From Chara braunii (lineage: Eukaryota > Streptophyta > Charophyceae > Charales > Characeae), in assembly GCA_003427395.1 (NCBI GenBank), contig BFEA01000005.1:4979254-5003875 (forward strand): a DNA stretch of 24,622 nt. Reading direction: 5' to 3'. Made by a program: the position numbers and the translations under genes. Positions 8,059-16,480 of this stretch are shown here, piece by piece (positions within the stretch are counted from its first letter, which is position 1; every line of letters begins with the position of its first letter). The notes beneath the pieces were generated by a model, which was given only the letters and a program-made list of their open reading frames with translations, made no database searches and was not told the DNA's origin.

Positions 8059-9155
8059 ACCGTTACAGGTTCTCCACCATCAGCCTCCCCTCTGTCTTCC
8101 CTGTCTTTTGGCAGTCAGCGCTCCATCCTCTTCTCTCTTTCTGCGTGCGGCTGCTGACGGTTCGTCTCATTAAGCCCGAACAGTGGCAACGGTGGTGGCA
8201 AACTTATGCGACTCTGTCCTTGTGTTTAGTCAAGATCAGACTGAAGTGGACCAGGGACAGCGAGCACCCCGCCGTGAACGAAGACATAGAGTTACTTATT
8301 ATTCAAGCTTGGAGAACGGGGGTAGAAGGAGATTTGTTGGGATTCGTCTTCGGATCGGTGGAAGCAGGACATCGACAACAGATCGTGGGGGAGCTTCTAA
8401 TCCTCCTGACGCAGCTGCTGGATGATCTACCGATCGACGTCGTCTCGCACTTCGACGAGAATCCGGCGCCGCATATTCTTTTGCGCAGCCTGATGCCGTA
8501 TCTTCAATGGTTGGCGTGCTTGGAGGGTGATTGGGACAGCCGTAGTTACCCGTCGTACGGTAACTACCTAAGCCCCGCAGAGATAATCGATCTTCTCTTC
8601 TTGGATCGAGGTGAGCCGACGTTAGAAGAAGAAGAAGAAGACGAAGAAGAAGAAGAAGAAGAAGAAGAAGAAGAAGAAGAAGAAGAAGAAGAAGAAGAAG
8701 AAGAAGAAGAGGGAGACGGATCAGAAGATACCTCTGAAGAGGGGGCGTATTATAGCGAGCATAGCGAGCATAGCGAGCATAGCGAGCATGAGTCGGGGGC
8801 AACAAGCGAAGAAGAAGAAGAGGAAGAGCAAGCAAGTGAGGAGGAAGAGACAGAGCAGGCGGGGACAAAGGGAGAGGACCCTGCGGAAGCAGAACGGCGG
8901 AGGGCAGAAATAGTGAAAGGAAAGCAGCCACTAGAGCAATCGGTGGGAACTGAATTGCCAGTTCTGGATGATCCGACCCGAGACCCGGAGCCGCCGACAG
9001 AGGAAGATGAGCGCCGCGCTGCAGAGACTTCGAGCGCGCCAACGCAGAGGCAACGGAGTCGCTCGCCCTCCCCTTCCCCCCGTCCCTCAGTTCGAGCACG
9101 TGCCAATGCGGGGCATCGAGCTTCGTCCCCGGTTATCATCCCGTTGTCCCCTTGA
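8055..9155 (+). CDS. Accessory ORF4 of the retrotransposon: Glu-rich acidic protein with RS-like tail (366 codons)
   Basis: The ORF starts at the ATG that overlaps the ORF3 stop (ATGA) and is intact. The first 45 residues are hydrophobic with aromatic residues and could form a buried or membrane segment. Residues about 45-190 look globular, with helices rich in Leu and Trp. A near-continuous run of about 40 acidic residues follows (8626-8715, mostly GAA codons), then four Ser-Glu-His repeats from a 9-base unit (8755-8790), a second Glu-rich block, an Arg/Ala/Glu helix and a C-terminal Arg-Ser/Pro-Ser tail (about residues 335-350). Acidic tracts often bind histones or basic proteins, and RS tails are common in nuclear proteins; a chromatin or RNA-binding role is only inference. 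The C-terminal half resembles proteins I associate with charophyte retroelements, from memory only. Confidence 0.65.
   Translation: MNRYRFSTISLPSVFPVFWQSALHPLLSFCVRLLTVRLIKPEQWQRWWQTYATLSLCLVKIRLKWTRDSEHPAVNEDIELLIIQAWRTGVEGDLLGFVFGSVEAGHRQQIVGELLILLTQLLDDLPIDVVSHFDENPAPHILLRSLMPYLQWLACLEGDWDSRSYPSYGNYLSPAEIIDLLFLDRGEPTLEEEEEDEEEEEEEEEEEEEEEEEEEEEEEGDGSEDTSEEGAYYSEHSEHSEHSEHESGATSEEEEEEEQASEEEETEQAGTKGEDPAEAERRRAEIVKGKQPLEQSVGTELPVLDDPTRDPEPPTEEDERRAAETSSAPTQRQRSRSPSPSPRPSVRARANAGHRASSPVIIPLSP
8626..8711 (+). repeat. (GAA)n trinucleotide tract coding poly-Glu
   Basis: GAA/AGA repeats run almost without interruption, with a single GAC near 8641. In the ORF4 frame they encode a Glu tract. The length is a multiple of three and the frame stays open on both sides. 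The tract is also a purine-only strand of about 90 bases. Confidence 0.9.
8755..8790 (+). repeat. 9-bp tandem repeat, four copies (Ser-Glu-His)
   Basis: The unit AGCGAGCAT is repeated four times in a row within ORF4 and encodes (Ser-Glu-His)4. The unit length keeps the reading frame. The repeat sits between the two acidic blocks. Confidence 0.9.
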
Positions 9156-9769
9156 TTACCTTACACTTTGGCAAATCGATACCCCGCTCGCATTTCCCCA
9201 AAATCCCTTCCCCTCTTCCCTCTTCTACCAATTCTACACTATCCGCCTCGCCGCCACAATGTACCTGCATCCCACTACTCAGTGTGTCTTCCCCTCCTTT
9301 TGCCTGCACTTCCTTCTTTTTAGCGCCGCGTGGCGGGATCACAATGTAATTGAAGTCTACTGCACTATCATAAGAATTGTTCATGTGTGCGCAGATCACG
9401 AGCAATTCGCGTGGCCTTACTTCTCACCTTTTCCACTCTCTATCCCGACTACCTTGCTTCTCTTCCCTATGGCAGCCACCATTTCCCGCGCATACACCGC
9501 ACCGTCAGGTATCTTGAACTACCCGGGATGGTAGCAGAAATGGCGAGCTTCTTGCCCACACTCCCCAGAGAACATCCCCCACCGCCCGCCTCTGTATTTC
9601 GACTCCCTTACCCACCTCCCTCGGGACACTAAAGATGGGTGCAAGGATCGTGACGTTTCAACAGGATGACTTCCACACTCCTATCCTATGGTAATGACGC
9701 GTGCACCTCGAAGAGATATGGGTGCAAGTAGGAGCTTGCACAAGATTGGAACCCCCTAGGCGTCACATA
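9156..9769 (+). other. Non-coding stretch between ORF4 and the 3' LTR
   Basis: Six hundred bases of pyrimidine-rich sequence with no convincing reading frame. The short frames present show no domain. This is where a polypurine tract for plus-strand priming should lie, next to the 3' LTR. The only short purine runs I see are near 9630 and 9709, and none abuts 9770. The stretch ends in a perfect 16-bp palindrome (9761-9776). Confidence 0.6.
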
Positions 9770-9776
9770 TGTGACG
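9761..9776. other. Perfect 16-bp palindrome at the proposed 3' LTR start
   Basis: CGTCACATATGTGACG reads the same on both strands. Its right half, TGTGACG (9770-9776), is the inverse complement of CGTCACA at 12261-12267, the proposed end of the same LTR. Its left half repeats that LTR end directly. Confidence 0.85.
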
Positions 9777-10505
9777 AACTATTTTTTGAAATCGCGCGAC
9801 TTCCTGCGCCAAGCTGCTTGGGAAAATAAAACGGGTCGGATGGGTGAGTTGCGGGAAGATGGGTCGGGCGGCAAATTGCATGGACGTCCTCGTTTCTTTT
9901 CGGTTTCAGCTAGGAGTTGTCGGATCGGTGTGCGGAAAATCTCGTGCCAACAATTGGGTAGCCGCGCCTTGGCGAGCGCGAGAAATAACTGTACCATAGC
10001 TTCTTTCTTGTTCTGTGGGAACGCTGGGAATTTTGGCGCGATCATCGCGCAGGAATATCGTTTTTGAATTTTCAACTGATGTCGAGCCCCGCGAAATTGT
10101 TTTTCTCTTCGACTTTTTTGGAATTTCTTTTTGCAATTAGGACTTAGGCTAGGAATTTAGGTACTCTGAATTTTGTTGCGCCACGCTTGCGCGCATCTTG
10201 CCGCGCTGGGAGCTGGACTCTGACTGGGTTGCGCCCTTAATCTTGTGTAACTGTAGTTTTGGCGGGGGCGATTGTAACTGTATTCTTCTTCCTTCTTGGT
10301 TTCCTCGTGTTTGCCCGCCTTCTCCTTCTTCCTCGCCTTACATACTTTGTTCTAACTGGTCGGAGCGGCTGCATGACCGGATCGATGTGTGGAGTGTGGC
10401 TGCGACCCCCACGCCGTGGCTTGGCCATGCAGACATAGGCACTTCCTCTCCTCTCCTCTTGTCCACTTGGGCTTAATCCCCTACCTTTCGCATAGGCATG
10501 CACAC

Positions 10506-10513
10506 TATAAATT
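10506..10513 (+). promoter_or_regulatory. Candidate TATA box of the LTR promoter
   Basis: TATAAATT lies about 740 bases into the proposed LTR. It would place transcription start near 10535-10540, so that R/U5 would contain the microsatellite and the LTR-borne ORF. This is a sequence match and a position argument only. Confidence 0.4.
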
Positions 10514-10770
10514 TCACAAACGCGATTAGTTTGCTCTCTAAGAATTTTGAGGTTAGCGCGATCAGTGAGGGTCGGCTAACGAGCGAGTTTGAAAGGTGAG
10601 TGAGTGCGAGAGTTGGGCGATCCGACGAGCTGGTGTCGGGTTTGCGGGGTTGACGTGCAGGGCCACGACGGACTGTGGCGCACGGGCGAACCTGGCTTGC
10701 ATTCTTGAACTAAGCGGGGTGACAACTCTGTGTTGATGCGAGGCGACGGACTGCCCGCAGTGGAGGGTGT

Positions 10771-10930
<160 letters not shown>

Positions 10931-11538
10931 GCAGTTGTGGGTACAGGATGAGGTTCTTTCTTTTGCTCGTCTGTATAAGTTTGGCTTCTGCTATGGCTGA
11001 TTTTTGTCGTGGCCTTTTTTGACCTTTCCTTGTAAATCGTCTCAAATTTTCTTTGTCACTCTTGCCTCGTATGTATGCATGAATGGGTGTGAACTCTTCT
11101 TCATTAGTGATCTTTTCGGATTTCCGATCTTGTTTTGCGATGCTTGTCTAACTTCTCTCATCCATCTGCATCTGATTGAAAGCACCCGCTACGGATGTTT
11201 GGGTTTTTATTATTAGTCCTTGATCGTCATAAGACCACCAAAAACGCTGTGAGATGTTGATTGTCCTTTTCCCTTTTTCTCTCCTTTTGTCACGTGAATG
11301 GTATGGATATGAATGAAACATCTGGATCTCACCCTACTTAGCATGAGTAGGATAGTTGTATGTAGGATACAATCGTTATCGTGACACTGGAAACCCGATC
11401 CTGATTCACTGCCGCTCGTGCGCACGCTCACATACGACCGCGATCTCGAAAAACCGAGTCGCGGTGTACGCGCGCGTCTGCATGAGCCGATCTCGAATTT
11501 ATCAGAAGGATGCAGGGAGTCAAATTCATTAGCTGGAT

Positions 11539-12075
11539 ATGGCCCAAGAAAGTCCCTTTTGGATCACCGATCGTGAAAGCCTGAGGGATTCAGAGTATCG
11601 CGAGTACTGGGAAGGCGAACAACTCAGACGACGGGGAAACTTGAAAAACCCGGAATTCCCCTATCTGACAGAGAACGACCGACTACTATGCGCTGGGGAT
11701 TTCCACTGGGTTATAACCCGTGACCCTAGGGGCCCAGACTACCCAGATACGGACAATACTCGATACTATATATCCCCGGGCTTCGTCGTTATTACTACCA
11801 GTTTCCGTCCCTTTCACCTCCTCCTTCCATATCACCAGCTCACAGTGGTACCATGGAATTCCATAGCTCACTACCAGACACGCCAAGCTTCGGGATTTAT
11901 CCGCCGAACTCGAACCGAAGCTGAGCAGCGATTGCGCAGCCTCCGCATGAGGCCCGCCCTGTCGGATTCCGAAGCTTGTTACGAGCGGCGCCGACAGCAG
12001 CACGACCGCCACGGTGTCCCATCGATTCACCACACAAGGGACGGACCGTGGCGACGCCACTGGCAGAGGCCCTAG
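11539..12075 (+). CDS. LTR-borne ORF, open copy (178 codons, unknown function)
   Basis: An ATG-started frame lies wholly within the 3' LTR, and the degraded counterpart lies in the 5' LTR. The product begins MAQESPFWITDRESL and continues with a Tyr/Trp/Glu/Arg-rich helix, a segment with several Pro-Asp-Tyr and Phe-Arg-Pro-Phe motifs, a hydrophobic Leu-Leu-Pro-Tyr patch near residue 95, and a strongly basic C-terminus. No known domain, signal peptide or membrane helix is visible. The two LTR copies differ at many codons by replacement changes, so the frame has drifted since insertion. However, both indels inside it are multiples of three (3 and 36 bases). In the 5' LTR position it would lie in the transcript leader, before the primer site and gag. 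It could be a chance frame in a long LTR. Confidence 0.45.
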   Translation: MAQESPFWITDRESLRDSEYREYWEGEQLRRRGNLKNPEFPYLTENDRLLCAGDFHWVITRDPRGPDYPDTDNTRYYISPGFVVITTSFRPFHLLLPYHQLTVVPWNSIAHYQTRQASGFIRRTRTEAEQRLRSLRMRPALSDSEACYERRRQQHDRHGVPSIHHTRDGPWRRHWQRP

Positions 12076-12267
12076 CCCCTCCCGAAGGCTGAAACGCCAG
12101 ATATGACCTGTGCGCACCATTTTGCACCATTGTCCCTAAAACTTGCCACAGGAGATCTCAGTTCCGACCTGGGACTCCACCCCCACTTTCCTAAAATCCT
12201 TGGCACACCCCCTTTTTCTCACGGGCCCCCATCCCACTCCGATCAGGAAGTCGCGTTGGGCGTCACA

Positions 12268-12402
12268 GCGCTCTAGCGAAAGAGTCATTCTCATTTTGCA
12301 GAGTTGGTGAAGCGGGTTCCGTGCTGCAGTCGGGATTGCTGCCGTGCTAATTGCAGGCCTCGCTGCTCATCGCAGCTTGTGTACTTCTTGGTGGTCACAT
12401 CC
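12268..12402. other. Unassigned sequence between the 3' LTR and an assembly gap
   Basis: I see no gene here. It may be the 3' end of the minus-strand LINE or flanking DNA. No poly-A or poly-T tail marks a LINE end, and the target-site duplication of the LTR element cannot be tested because the left flank is outside the window. Confidence 0.5.
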
Positions 12403-12447
12403 NNNNNNNNNNNNNNNNNNNNNNNNNNNNNNNNNNNNNNNNNNNNN
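12403..12447. other. Assembly gap (45 N)
   Basis: Forty-five unspecified bases. They fall in the 3' region of the minus-strand LINE, just beyond its terminal zinc ribbon, so the true 3' end of that LINE cannot be read. Confidence 1.
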
Positions 12448-12570
12448 GGGGAAGGCTGGGCCACTGATGCGTTCCCAATGGCTTCTCCACCAGTCCCAAA
12501 TGCGAGCCTACAATTGGCATGAAAGCCAGAGGTGCGAAGTGGATTCAAAGATCTATTTACATATGCAGCA
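12448..12570 (-). pseudogene. LINE ORF2 C-terminal zf-RVT zinc ribbon
   Basis: Read from 12570 downward the frame gives Cys-Cys-Ile-Cys-Lys, a stop, then Phe-Glu-Ser-Thr-Ser-His-Leu-Trp-Leu-Ser-Cys. After another stop comes a Trp-rich segment with Ile-Trp-Asp-Trp-Trp and His-Trp. This C-x2-C ... Glu-Ser-x2-His-Leu-x3-Cys arrangement is the zf-RVT domain found at the end of plant LINE ORF2 proteins. TAG stops at two sites inside it show decay. It is short and lacks a start, so it is only recognisable by motif. Confidence 0.7.
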
Positions 12571-13913
12571 ATGTAGCGGGATCTTCAACCCTCTCTCTGT
12601 CAGCCACACCGCAAATGGGGTGGCTAATATTGTGAGAAGCCACAACAGGGCTGTGGCTCTTGGCATTGGTGCCGAGTGTAGCGGTTCCTAGCAGCAGGTG
12701 AGAGTGTATTCTTCCGCAGAGGTAGTATCTTGGGACCACCTACTGAGTGCCAGCATTTGACGGGTATTGTTCGGCTGCATAAGGCTGTAACCCATAGCCG
12801 ATGTGTAGTCCGTCACACAACTGGCCTGTGAGACGGTTTGGCCTCCCCTCCATGACCACATATGTGGATCTAGCTTCAGTGTCCGAACTGTCATTAGCCC
12901 AAAGAGAGTACGACCAAGTACCCTCCTCGTTACACCTTTCTCGAATAATCGGTTGCACTAGGTTGCCCAATGGTCTTTCACCTTCACTCTGTGCTTCTTC
13001 GACTTCGATCTGCTGCAGCGGTCGTGAATCTGCTTGCTTCGTCCATGCCTCGAAAGATCTGCCTCCTTCCTCATCAATGTTTAGCAGCTTCCAGAACACC
13101 TCTGGTTGCTCTCCTGATCCCTCGAGGACTTCTGAGTACATTCTGAACCAGGTGGCAGGGGGGGCACGCCCTATGGGCTGAGAATATGATGCCAGACCTA
13201 TGGTATGGCATCCAGTAACTGGGCAAATCTAGGTCCAATCTATCTGAGTCTTCCAAGTTTATCTTCCAACTCTAAAAGGGCGCACCACTGCCCCGTGTAT
13301 GCGTTCCAAATATCTGCCACGCGGAGGATACCCCTCTCGATCCAGGCTCGGTTGAAGGCTTCCCTCGCACAACCGGCTCAGAAAGGTCTTCCATTTGGTG
13401 CAATGATAGCCGGATTGTCGAATAGTGGTTGTGAGAGCACCTCACCCCTTGTGGTGGGGGCAGTCCATGTGTGGGGGCAACTTTTCTCTAAGCTTGAAAA
13501 ACTCCCTTCCAGAATTCGGATTTCACTCGTCTTCTCAAGAAGGAGTCCAGCATGCAGCACGTCCATACGTCATTGGCTCTTGACAACTTCCAATCCTCTG
13601 CCAGAAGTTGTTCAGCAAGCAACACCCAATGGTCTTCTGATTTGTTGCTGACCACTCTGGTAACCCATTTTGCTCGCAATGCACTATTTTGTTGATCCGG
13701 CTCCAGGATGTCGAGTCCACCCTCAGCGCGGTCGCAACAAATAAGGTCGCATGCAATCTTTGAGATAAAACCTACATCAGCCTTACCGTACGGTTTCCAG
13801 ATGAATCTAGTTGCTGCTCTACGAACCACTTTCAACAACTGCTTGCCTAGAACAAAGCCACATTTGTGACTAGTGCTCTTCCGAACAGAGCTAGGTGCTG
13901 GGCTGGGCCCCAT
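12557..13913 (-). pseudogene. LINE ORF2 post-RT region (several frames)
   Basis: The open stretch 13488-13913 carries Phe-Ile-Trp-Lys-Pro, then Cys-Cys-x-Arg-Ala-Glu-Gly-Gly-Leu-Asp-Ile, and Asn-Ser-Ala-Leu-Arg-Ala-Lys-Trp. This is the classic segment between RT thumb and zinc ribbon in plant LINEs (FIW...GGLG...NxALLAKW). Upstream, at about 13913-14020, Tyr-Leu-Gly-Val and Leu-Phe-Gly-Arg-Ala-Leu-Val continue the thumb in another frame. Downstream, 12740-13141 and 12557-12739 are one frame divided only by a TAG at 12740-12742. They hold acidic, Trp-containing sequence without a named domain. Reading frames change near 13490 and between 13150 and 13380. Confidence 0.75.
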
Positions 13914-14023
13914 ACCGCGATTCTGAGCACAATTTTCTGCTGGAGTAAATCATTCGGGGCGTCTGCGCATTTGCTAAGTGCAGTCTAAACTCCTAAGTAT
14001 CGTTCTGTGTTGCCATAGTCTAC

Positions 14024-14355
14024 CTACTTCATCCCCCATTCCATCGTGATCGCGTATCTGTCCGGAAGGAAAAATACTGATTTATTCCAATTCACGGCTG
14101 CTTCCGACAAAGCCGCGTACTCTGACAGACAGGACTTCAATGCACTGAGCGATTGAACCGAGTTCTCTAAGACGACCATCAGGTCGTCCACCAGTGCCTT
14201 GACCCGACACTCATGATGTTGGATTGGCAGGCCCCTAATGTGAGGATGCATTCTAATGTTTATAACTAACATTTCTAGCTGCACAACAAAAAGCGGGGTT
14301 GCCAGCGGGTATCCTTGTCTCAACGAACGAGAGAGGGCGAAGGGTGCAGAGATAT
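14024..14355 (-). pseudogene. LINE ORF2: RT motifs B and C
   Basis: The frame begins near Arg-Gln-Gly-Tyr-Pro-Leu-Ala-x-Pro-Leu-Phe, the LINE motif B (usually RQGDPLSPLLF). It continues to Ala-Leu-Val-Asp-Asp-Leu, motif C, whose Asp-Asp pair is at 14183-14188 and is intact. An Asn-Trp-Asn-Lys-Ser motif (usually N-x-x-K-S) follows. The piece is separated from motif A by the 169-bp tandem duplication, which changes frame. Confidence 0.85.
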
Positions 14356-14693
14356 GGCCATTGATCGAGATTGAGGTTGTTGAGAGGATTTACAGGACAC
14401 GAACCCATCTGCAGAAATTAGGCCCAAAATTCAGTTTCCTCAGCGTGGTCAGGACGTAAGCCCAGTTCACTCGGTCATAAGCCTTTTCCAGACCCAACAG
14501 TAGCACCGCGACATCCAGATTCCTGGCCATTGATCGAGATTGAGGTTGTTGAGAGGATTTACAGGACACGAATCCATCTGCAGAAATTAGGCCCAAAATT
14601 CAGTTTCCTCAGCGTGGTCAGGACGTAAGCCCAGTTCACTCGGTCATAAGCCTTTTCCAGACCCAACAGTAGCACCACGACATCCAGATTCTC
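14356..14693. repeat. 169-bp tandem duplication within LINE RT
   Basis: Bases 14356-14524 recur at 14525-14693 with only two differences that I can see (C/T near 14403/14572 and G/A near 14508/14677). Each copy encodes RT motif A and the helix after it. Because 169 is 3 x 56 + 1, the second copy is out of frame. The near identity shows that the duplication happened late in the decay of the LINE. Confidence 0.93.
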
Positions 14694-15696
14694 TTGCTGC
14701 ACCTGCTCCAAGACTTCGATCGTTGTTACCATATTATCGAAAATGGATCTACCCTGAACAAATGCTGCCTGATCCCTGTCTACCAGATCCGGAAGGAGCC
14801 TACCTAACCTTCTTGCTAGAAGCTTAGCTAAAATTTTATAAGACGCATTCAACAGCGAGATGGGCCACCAATTCCTAATATCGGCTTTATCACCCTTCTT
14901 GTACATGACCGTGCTGATCCCATGTGCCATGCCCGGGGACAGGCGACGTCCTGGGAGAGCTTCGTTGAAAATTCTAACCAGGTGGGGGGTGAGAACGTCA
15001 CCATGTTGTTGGTACACTTCAACTCGTAGGCCATCCGTGTTTGGGGCCTTGCCTTTTGCCATATGCTTAACAATATCTGACACTTCTTCTGACGAGATGG
15101 GCCTCTCGAGGTTAAGCCTGCCTGCGTGAGTAAGTTTTATCGTAGTGTTGTCCCAGTGCTCTGATCTATCTACCAGATTTGTGTCCGGATGTTCCTCAGA
15201 CCTTCGTGATGTGAGGATATATTTGAAGTACAAAACCGCGTACTTGCACATGGCCTTTGAAGTGTCTATCTGCCTTGCCTCTGGGATGAATGGATGGTGC
15301 AGTAGTTTCATGGCCTGACAGACTCTCCGCGGTAGTAAGCGCTGGAATGATTCTTTAGTCATACCTTTCCACCCATTCATCAAATTTCTTTTGTTGTGGT
15401 TCTTTTCATTCATTAAGAAGTTTGACCCGCTCGGCCTTCCATATAGCCGTGGAGATTGGGTGCACCTGCATTTGGTTCTCGACCCATTCCAAGTCCTCGA
15501 TGATCTTCCGCTCTTCATTTTTGCCCTCTGCATATGAAATTCTAGAAAACACGCCAAAAAAATTAGAGGCAATTAAGGTACCAACATCCCACCAATTCCT
15601 TATGGATGGGAAGAGTCTTTGGGCCTCCGGCCATTGTCTGAAGAACCTATCAGCCCATTCCGAGATCCTGGGGTGTCTGAGATGTTGAGTGTTCAA
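14559..15696 (-). pseudogene. LINE ORF2: linker and RT motifs 0-A, with catalytic Asp replaced
   Basis: The stretch 15406-15696 (linker after the endonuclease) joins by a frameshift near 15412 to the long frame ending at 14559. RT landmarks in order are Ser-Ser-Glu-Glu-Val ... Lys-Ala-Pro-Asn-Thr-Asp-Gly-Leu (finger motif), Asn-Trp-Trp-Pro-Ile-Ser-Leu-Leu-Asn (usually NYRPISLLN) with Tyr-Lys-Ile-Leu-Ala-Lys, and Gln-Ala-Ala-Phe-Val-Gln-Gly-Arg. Motif A reads Leu-Leu-Gly-Leu-Glu-Lys-Ala-Tyr-Asp. The residue before Leu-Glu-Lys is normally the catalytic Asp but is Gly here (GGT, minus strand of 14661-14663). The second copy of the duplication has the same Gly (14492-14494). The enzyme would be inactive. 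Confidence 0.9.
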
Positions 15697-16459
15697 GCGA
15701 AAAAAAACCCTTCCCTCTATTGATGACCTCTTCTAATTGGAACGTCGCTTTTACCGGGAGGTGGTCTGACGTCGGATAATTAACTACTTCAATACTTAAG
15801 AGGGCCTCCCACCAGGCTGCACTTGTTAACAAATAGTCCAGCCTCCTAAATACACCTGGAGATCTCCCTTTCGCCGCCGACGAACACCATGTGAATCCTC
15901 GTGTCGTGGGATGCATGATCTTGAACGCATCGCATACCTCTAGTTCGAGCATGTAGTATGTGAGTGCGAGTACATCTGTGGGGGCTGATGTGTGGGCGTG
16001 TAAATCGTCCAGGAAGAAATTCCAGTCCCTTGTGACCAGAATATTGTCCACATTTGGGTGTGAAAGATCAGATCCTCGAAGAACACCCGACGATCTGACC
16101 TCTCAACCAGAGCGTACACGGTTATGACCACCCATTCGACGCCATTTGCGGATAGCTTCACCCATGCCCAACGGCCCCATAAATCCACACCATGATCCAA
16201 GATCGCTATAGGTAGGTCTCTATGTATAAGGATACCTACTCCCCCCCTTGCTCCCGTGGTCGAGGACCAGATTTGTGGGCCGTCCTACCAGATACCCAAA
16301 TTCTGTATTTTTTCCTCATTCAGTTTACTTTCCTGGATGCAGATGATTTGTGCCTTGTGATGATGAATGCATGACTTCGAGTGGGCTATTTTCCCTGTCC
16401 TCGATGTATCCCCCAATCCCCTGAGATTCCAGGAGGCGACAATTAATTTATCCCTCCAT
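15650..16459 (-). pseudogene. LINE ORF2: AP-type endonuclease domain
   Basis: The endonuclease nicks the target DNA to prime reverse transcription. Reading down from about 16459: Ala-Ser-Trp-Asn-Leu-Arg-Gly-Leu-Gly, then Ile-Ile-Cys-Ile-Gln-Glu-Ser-Lys-Leu (motif with the metal-binding Glu), Gly-Gly-Val-Gly-Ile-Leu, a Tyr-Ala-Leu segment, Arg-Asp-Trp-Asn-Phe (usually GDFN), Phe-Thr-Trp, Arg-Leu-Asp-Tyr-Leu-Leu and finally Ser-Asp-His-Leu-Pro-Val with the catalytic Asp-His. A TAG at 16285-16287 and a frame change near 16055 interrupt it. An ATG at 16457-16459 would suit a start, but one base appears to be missing directly after it. Confidence 0.88.
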
Positions 16460-16480
16460 TCTATTCTCCTGCTTACCTAA

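Noticed and set aside
8299-9099. Long minus-strand frame (266 codons) opposite ORF4
   Set aside because: It is Leu-rich only because it is the complement of the GAA/GAG tract; it has no domain and is a shadow of ORF4.
7570-9155. ORF3/ORF4 as an envelope gene
   Set aside because: There is no signal peptide, no C-terminal membrane anchor, no cleavage site and no Cys pattern. Only the position fits.
13074-13256. Cys/His pattern on the minus strand in LINE ORF2
   Set aside because: Two Cys and two His occur without a known spacing. The true zinc ribbon of this LINE is at 12448-12570.
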